From a virus: DNA of 34,116 bases. Under the pieces are notes generated by a model, which had not been told where the DNA came from, ran no database searches, and saw only the letters and a program-made list of their open reading frames with translations. Below, one piece after another: positions 30,764 to 34,116 of this stretch (position 1 is the stretch's first letter; each line of letters starts with the position of its first letter). The position numbers were made by a program, and so were the translations under genes. The stretch spans positions 1-34,116 of the IMG/VR virus record IMGVR_UViG_3300037502_002931, one strand, 5' to 3'.

Positions 30764-31557
30764 GGCGTGCCTCCTTGCCGACCCATCAGATAACGCACCG
30801 CGAACTCGTTGCTCGTGATACCCACCTTGGCGCCCGATGCCTGCATCATGGCGAGGCTCTTCATCTGGTCGCGCACCGCGTCAATGAAGCCGTCGCCAAA
30901 GCGCACCAGAGGCCGCTTAGGGGTAGGCACGCTGATGGTGCCGCGCTTGAAGTCTGCTTGCTTGTCTTGAAGCCGAGCAATCGCCCTGTCTGCTCGAGCG
31001 TTCGCGCGGTCAACCTCGCCGGCGCTCTTTGCCTTGTTGAGCTGCGCAACCGCCCTATTCGCCTTGGCTTGAGCACGAGACACGCTCGAGGCTCGCACCT
31101 TCATCTGCCACGAACCAGTGCCCTTGTCGTGGTTCTGCGCATAGGGGATAGACGTGCCACACTCCACCTTGTTGCCGGTTACGTCCCACACATAGCCAGG
31201 TGCACCGGGGATGCACATCGACGGCCACAGCACCTCTTTGCCCTGCGCTGCCGTCATCATCGGGTTAGCAGCCCAACGAAGGATGCCGCCCTTGTCTATC
31301 TTCTTCACACCGAGAGACCACTTCTTGATGGGCACCCAGTACTTGCTCTCGAGCTGCGTGTAGTTTGGCCACTTAGGACCCGTCGACGCACCCTGCGTGG
31401 CGAACATGAGCATGCGGCTGTTGGCCCATGCCTGACTCAGCTGGCCGTTGACAGGACCCCAGAAGTCCACCCACTCTTGGCAGTTACGGATAGCCGCCTC
31501 GAGCTGGTAGATGCCCTGATGGCTGTTGTCCTTCATGGTTATCTTGAAGCTCTGCAT
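30760..31557 (-). CDS. Mu gpG-like tail completion protein with a coiled-coil insertion
   Basis: A 265-residue protein resembling the phage virion-morphogenesis (Mu gpG / P2 S) family. Visible parts are the helix and GPKWPNYTQLESKYW (60-74), GGILRWAAN (90-98), IPYAQNHDKG (137-146) and the closing VPTPKRPLVRFGDGF (210-224), all in family order. Between HDKG and PTPKRP there is an extra Ala/Arg/Lys coiled coil (about 155-205: ANRAVAQLNKAK, RADRAIARLQDKQ), not usual in the family. Such proteins complete the head-tail joint. Confidence 0.72.
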   Translation of the reverse strand: MQSFKITMKDNSHQGIYQLEAAIRNCQEWVDFWGPVNGQLSQAWANSRMLMFATQGASTGPKWPNYTQLESKYWVPIKKWSLGVKKIDKGGILRWAANPMMTAAQGKEVLWPSMCIPGAPGYVWDVTGNKVECGTSIPYAQNHDKGTGSWQMKVRASSVSRAQAKANRAVAQLNKAKSAGEVDRANARADRAIARLQDKQADFKRGTISVPTPKRPLVRFGDGFIDAVRDQMKSLAMMQASGAKVGITSNEFAVRYLMGRQGGTP

Positions 31558-31559
31558 GC

Positions 31560-32039
31560 CTACATCTTATCGGTGTTGGCATTCACTGCAAGCCGAGAAC
31601 CGCTGAGGATGGTAGCTGCCGCAATCTGCGACGGATAGGTCGCATTGGTGTGCAGGATGTTCGGGCTGTTGATGCCCGTCGGCCGAGTGTTGCCCATGTC
31701 GCCAGGCAGCTTGCGCAGGCGGTCCATGAGGTCAGCAGCCTGGTTATCCCACTCATCGGCCGCCGTGTTGCTGTTCTGGTTACGCATGCGAACCACATCA
31801 GCAGCGAACTTGAGGATGATGTAGCGCTGGCACATCCGGTACATCGGTGCTGTCGGCTGAGCATCGAGCCCCTGGACATCAACACCCATACCCACGAGGA
31901 AGCCGTTGAGCTCAGCCGCGTGGTCCGTGATAATCTCATCGGCCTGCGTCGAGGTCGGGGTGCTGTCGTTGGCAAAGGCAACCTTAGGCAGCAGTCTGCC
32001 GATGTCGGTGCGCACTACGCCAAAGGTGAAGATTGCCAT
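31560..32039 (-). CDS. Head-tail connector (gp6/DUF1320-like)
   Basis: A 159-residue helical protein after the capsid gene, with TRADIG-type opening (FGVVRTDIGRLLP), then QADEIITDHAAELNGFLVGMG (33-53) and MYRMCQRYIILKFAADVVRMR (66-86). The helix with DH..ELNG followed by a second long helix matches small adaptor proteins that extend the portal ring. AAGGAGG lies 6-8 bases before the ATG. The last 60 residues are disordered-looking. Confidence 0.7.
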   Translation of the reverse strand: MAIFTFGVVRTDIGRLLPKVAFANDSTPTSTQADEIITDHAAELNGFLVGMGVDVQGLDAQPTAPMYRMCQRYIILKFAADVVRMRNQNSNTAADEWDNQAADLMDRLRKLPGDMGNTRPTGINSPNILHTNATYPSQIAAATILSGSRLAVNANTDKM

Positions 32040-32099
32040 GGTGCTTGCCTCCTTGAGTAGAACTGGGCGGGGGGACGGTCACCCAGCCCTACTCGAGAA

Positions 32100-32119
32100 G
32101 GGCGAGCCGAAGCCCGCCC
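32100..32119 (-). terminator. cUUCGg hairpin after the capsid gene (attenuator/processing)
   Basis: On the minus-strand RNA, GGGCGGGC-UUCG-GCUCGCCC forms an 8-bp stem with one G-U pair, capped by the very stable C(UUCG)G tetraloop. It begins 12 bases after the capsid stop (32132) in a 92-base gap. The following bases are UUCU, not a full U-run, so partial termination or RNA protection is more likely than a strict end. Confidence 0.7.
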
Positions 32120-32131
32120 CACCTCAGTGGC

Positions 32132-33151
32132 TTACGAGAGGCCGGTCGCGAGACGGGCCCACTTGTTCGCCGTGCCGCCGAGGACGGTGACACCGAAGTC
32201 GCTCTCGACGTACATGCCCACGCCGGCCGGGTTGTAGGCCGAGTAGGAGAAGAGCTGACCGAGGGCCGCGTTCGGCTCCGGGGTCATCGTCTGAAGGAAG
32301 CCGGAGTCGCCATAGGCCTCGGCAACCTTGAAGAGAGCGACGTTGCCCGTGGTCATGACGACCGAGCCAGTCTGCGTGGCGATGGTCGGCAGGTACTGGG
32401 GCATAATCTTGAGCTCGATGGGCACGATGAGCTTGCTGCCGAAGAAGGCAGAGAGCTGGCTCATGTCGGCAGCGCCGGTGCGGGTCTGACCCGAACCGTT
32501 GTAACCGAGCGCGTAGCCCATCTGGAAGACTTCGTTCTTCTGCATGAGGATGTTGGCAGTCGCGAGGTTGCAAGCCGCAACCCACTTGCCGCTCTCGAGG
32601 TCGCAGCCGTCGGCCGCAGACGCGAGGAGGAGGTTGTTGAACGTCTTCTGGAGCTCAGCGCCCGCAGTCGAACCGCTCGTGACCGCCGTGTTGGAGCCGT
32701 AGTTGGCCGTGTCGTTGAGGGCAGCGCCGACAACCGCAGCGTGGAGCTGCGCACCCTGCACCGCGAGCTTCTCAGCGTAGCGAGCCTGGATGTCCTCGCC
32801 ACGACGCGCGAACTCCTCAATCTGCTTGAGGGTCAGAATCTGGTGGCCCCAGCGGTAGAGGCTGCTGTTGTAAGCGGCCGAGGTCACGCGAAGACCGCCG
32901 GGCATGGCGGGGGTGTCGTAGTTGACAGCCTGCGGAACCTGGTTGCTCACCTGCGCGCCACCCGCCTGCAGAAGCGCATCGTTCTCAGCGAAGTAGTGGT
33001 AGTAGCCCTGACGGGTCTCGACCTTCACAACCGGAGAGAGCTCAGCCGCAACCTTCGAGGCAGAGCCCGTGCGGAAGAGCGAGATGCGCTGCAGAATGCC
33101 TGGGCGCAGACCACCGGTATTAACACCAACTGACGGGAAAGCATAAGCCAT
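32132..33151 (-). CDS. Major capsid protein
   Basis: A 339-residue head protein. Its features fit an HK97-fold capsid protein: N-terminal arm, VKVETRQGYYHYFAENDAL (about 42-60), long spine-type helix LTLKQIEEFARRGEDIQARYAEKLAVQGA (about 108-136), P-domain strands, and the end YSAYNPAGVGMYVESDFGVTVLG. It follows the decoration genes and precedes the connector, and it is bounded on both sides by hairpins. GAGG precedes the ATG. The length is common for such capsids without an attached protease. Confidence 0.8.
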   Translation of the reverse strand: MAYAFPSVGVNTGGLRPGILQRISLFRTGSASKVAAELSPVVKVETRQGYYHYFAENDALLQAGGAQVSNQVPQAVNYDTPAMPGGLRVTSAAYNSSLYRWGHQILTLKQIEEFARRGEDIQARYAEKLAVQGAQLHAAVVGAALNDTANYGSNTAVTSGSTAGAELQKTFNNLLLASAADGCDLESGKWVAACNLATANILMQKNEVFQMGYALGYNGSGQTRTGAADMSQLSAFFGSKLIVPIELKIMPQYLPTIATQTGSVVMTTGNVALFKVAEAYGDSGFLQTMTPEPNAALGQLFSYSAYNPAGVGMYVESDFGVTVLGGTANKWARLATGLS

Positions 33152-33170
33152 GACTGAACCTCAAGGTAGC

Positions 33171-33187
33171 GCACCCTCGATGGGTGC
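33171..33187 (-). other. Hairpin between decoration and capsid genes
   Basis: GCACCC (33171-33176) and GGGTGC (33182-33187) make a perfect 6-bp stem with a 5-base loop in the 47-base gap before the capsid gene. It may protect the capsid message at its 5' side; no T-run follows. Confidence 0.4.
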
Positions 33188-33198
33188 AGTGTGGTTAC

Positions 33199-33645
33199 TT
33201 AGACCTCAACAGCCTGCGGCTGAAAACGCATCAGGCATTGCTCACCAGATGCAGCGTCGGTCAGGGCAAGGCCCCAAACCCAATCGCCTGCAGCAGGCGC
33301 TTGAGTGCCAGAGCCGGCAAAGCTGCCGTCGCCATCGGTATTGTCAATGAGCAAGAACTCGCCCGCAACGACATTGCCAGTGGTGCCGATGATGACCTGC
33401 ACGCAGCAGCCAAGCTGGTCCACGAGCTCGAGAGCCGCATCACCAACGAGCGACGGGTAGGTGCCAGGAGTCAGGCTGTCGGTGCCCGTCACGATGACAC
33501 CATACGGCGTGTCGTTCGAAGCGGTGGCAATCTTGACCGTGTTTGCCGCGTAAATGTACACACCACAACCTTCCTTGCTCGTGAAGTCAGAGCCAATCTG
33601 GTTGATGATGTTGATGGTCTTGTATGTGGTCGGGCCGAGAGCCAT
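33199..33645 (-). CDS. Second decoration-protein paralogue
   Basis: A 148-residue protein clearly related to the next gene (33661-34095). Both begin MALGP(T/L)TYKT, share a GCGV box (residues 26-29), PYG(V/I)IV, GTYP, a LE(L/I)VD strand, DWVWG/SWVWG and end in RFQP. Small beta-rich proteins of this layout upstream of capsid genes are usually capsid decoration/cement proteins (DUF2190-like). The copies have diverged, so each may occupy different sites or the two may form a hetero-oligomer. It precedes the capsid gene by 47 bases. Confidence 0.65.
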   Translation of the reverse strand: MALGPTTYKTINIINQIGSDFTSKEGCGVYIYAANTVKIATASNDTPYGVIVTGTDSLTPGTYPSLVGDAALELVDQLGCCVQVIIGTTGNVVAGEFLLIDNTDGDGSFAGSGTQAPAAGDWVWGLALTDAASGEQCLMRFQPQAVEV

Positions 33646-33660
33646 GACAACCTCTGTCGC

Positions 33661-34095
33661 TTAGGTGAGCGAGAAGACCTTGAACGGCTGGAACCGAGCG
33701 AGGAACTGGCCACCGGCAGGAGCGGCCGTGAGCGCGTAGCCCCAGACCCAGCTGCCCGCCGCAACCGACGAGCCGTCAACGAACGCGCCGTTGGTGTCGA
33801 CCGTGAGCGGAAGGCCGAGCGTGATGGCACCAGCGCCAGCCTGCACCTGGACAACGCAGCCCGTCGCATCGACAATCTCGAGCGCGCCGGCAGCAATCGC
33901 TCCCGGGTAGGTGCCGTCGATGCTGCCCGCGCCAACAACGATGATGCCGTAGGGCAGGTCGCTTGCCGCGTTGGCAAGCTCGATGCGGCCCTGCGTCGCG
34001 GTGAGCGTCACGCCGCAGCCCTCAGAGCCGCTGAAGTCGGTCTGAATCTGGGTAATCTGAGCGGGGGTCTTGTAAGTAAGAGGTCCGAGAGCCAT
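33661..34095 (-). CDS. First decoration-protein paralogue (complete copy)
   Basis: A 144-residue protein and partner of the preceding paralogue; the 5' part recurs at the left window edge (1-172). It is beta-rich with GCGVTL, LPYGIIVVGAG, TYPGAIAAGALEIVD, WVWGYAL and RFQPFKV. It probably sits on the head surface and stabilises it. It lies between the protease/scaffold gene (across the circle junction) and its paralogue. Start has AGGAGA at good distance. Function assigned by layout and position. Confidence 0.68.
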   Translation of the reverse strand: MALGPLTYKTPAQITQIQTDFSGSEGCGVTLTATQGRIELANAASDLPYGIIVVGAGSIDGTYPGAIAAGALEIVDATGCVVQVQAGAGAITLGLPLTVDTNGAFVDGSSVAAGSWVWGYALTAAPAGGQFLARFQPFKVFSLT

Positions 34096-34116
34096 GGTCT
34101 GTCTCCTTGCCCGCGA
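33924..34116. repeat. Terminal direct repeat, right copy
   Basis: Same 193 bases as 1-193, with G at 34051 in place of A at 128. Marks the circle junction inside the decoration-protein gene. Confidence 0.9.

Noticed and set aside
30745-31638. 297-codon plus-strand ORF across the gpG-like gene
   Set aside because: Antisense to three coupled late genes; no recognisable protein features.
32065-32119. Longer pairing GGGCGGG (32065-32071) with CCCGCCC (32113-32119)
   Set aside because: Possible, but the local UUCG hairpin uses the same bases and is much more stable.
1-34116. Integrase, transposase, lysogeny repressor, tRNA or CRISPR array
   Set aside because: No tyrosine or serine recombinase motifs, no DDE transposase despite Mu-like head genes, no cloverleaf tRNA and no regularly spaced long repeats were seen by eye. 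A tRNA search program could still find one.

Overview
The window is essentially one complete genome of a GC-rich tailed double-stranded DNA bacteriophage. Its first 193 bases recur at its last 193 bases with a single synonymous A/G difference, so it reads as a circular or circularly permuted molecule of about 33.9 kb with duplicated ends. The set of tail genes (tape measure, tail tube, frameshifted tail chaperone, no sheath) points to a long non-contractile tail (siphovirus type, class Caudoviricetes). The host cannot be named from the sequence. I see no integrase, transposase, clear lysogeny repressor, tRNA, CRISPR array or DNA polymerase gene.

Layout: two long blocks of genes diverge from a control region at about 6600-7210 and converge at a hairpin at 19026-19074. 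The minus-strand late block, read leftwards and across the circle junction, runs: small terminase, large terminase, portal-MuF fusion, Mu I-like protease/scaffold, two tandem decoration-protein paralogues, major capsid protein, head-tail connector, Mu gpG-like tail completion protein, a probable tail terminator, tail tube, G/GT tail chaperone pair with a -1 frameshift, tape measure, four or five tail-tip/fibre proteins, CHAP endolysin, holin and two further membrane proteins. The head genes are Mu-flavoured (MuF, I-like protease, gpG), but no Mu transposition genes are present. Two small genes at 1582-2042 lie on the opposite strand inside this late block; one looks like a winged-helix regulator.

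The plus-strand early block (7211-19021) is a tightly coupled operon, with most junctions ATGA or GTGA overlaps. It encodes a Toprim-primase/DUF927-type helicase, a YqaJ-type exonuclease with a RecT annealase, a zinc-ribbon protein, several small unknown proteins, an HTH/zinc-finger/HNH protein, a RuvC-like resolvase, two tiny single-pass membrane proteins and two highly charged coiled-coil proteins. Together these suggest recombination-assisted replication using the host polymerase.

The most interesting signals are: (1) the control region, with seven exact copies and four variants of CGGTAACA in both orientations, an AT-rich patch and two long alternating purine-pyrimidine tracts, a candidate origin/operator; (2) SSB-like C-terminal tips (...FDPDVPF and ...NFDEVPF) on both the primase-helicase and RecT, with no recognisable SSB gene; (3) a textbook -1 frameshift site (CCCAAAA, 5-nt spacer, 7-bp stem) joining the tail chaperone ORFs; (4) a 41-bp direct repeat that brackets one small gene as a clean cassette; (5) a cUUCGg-capped hairpin just after the capsid gene.
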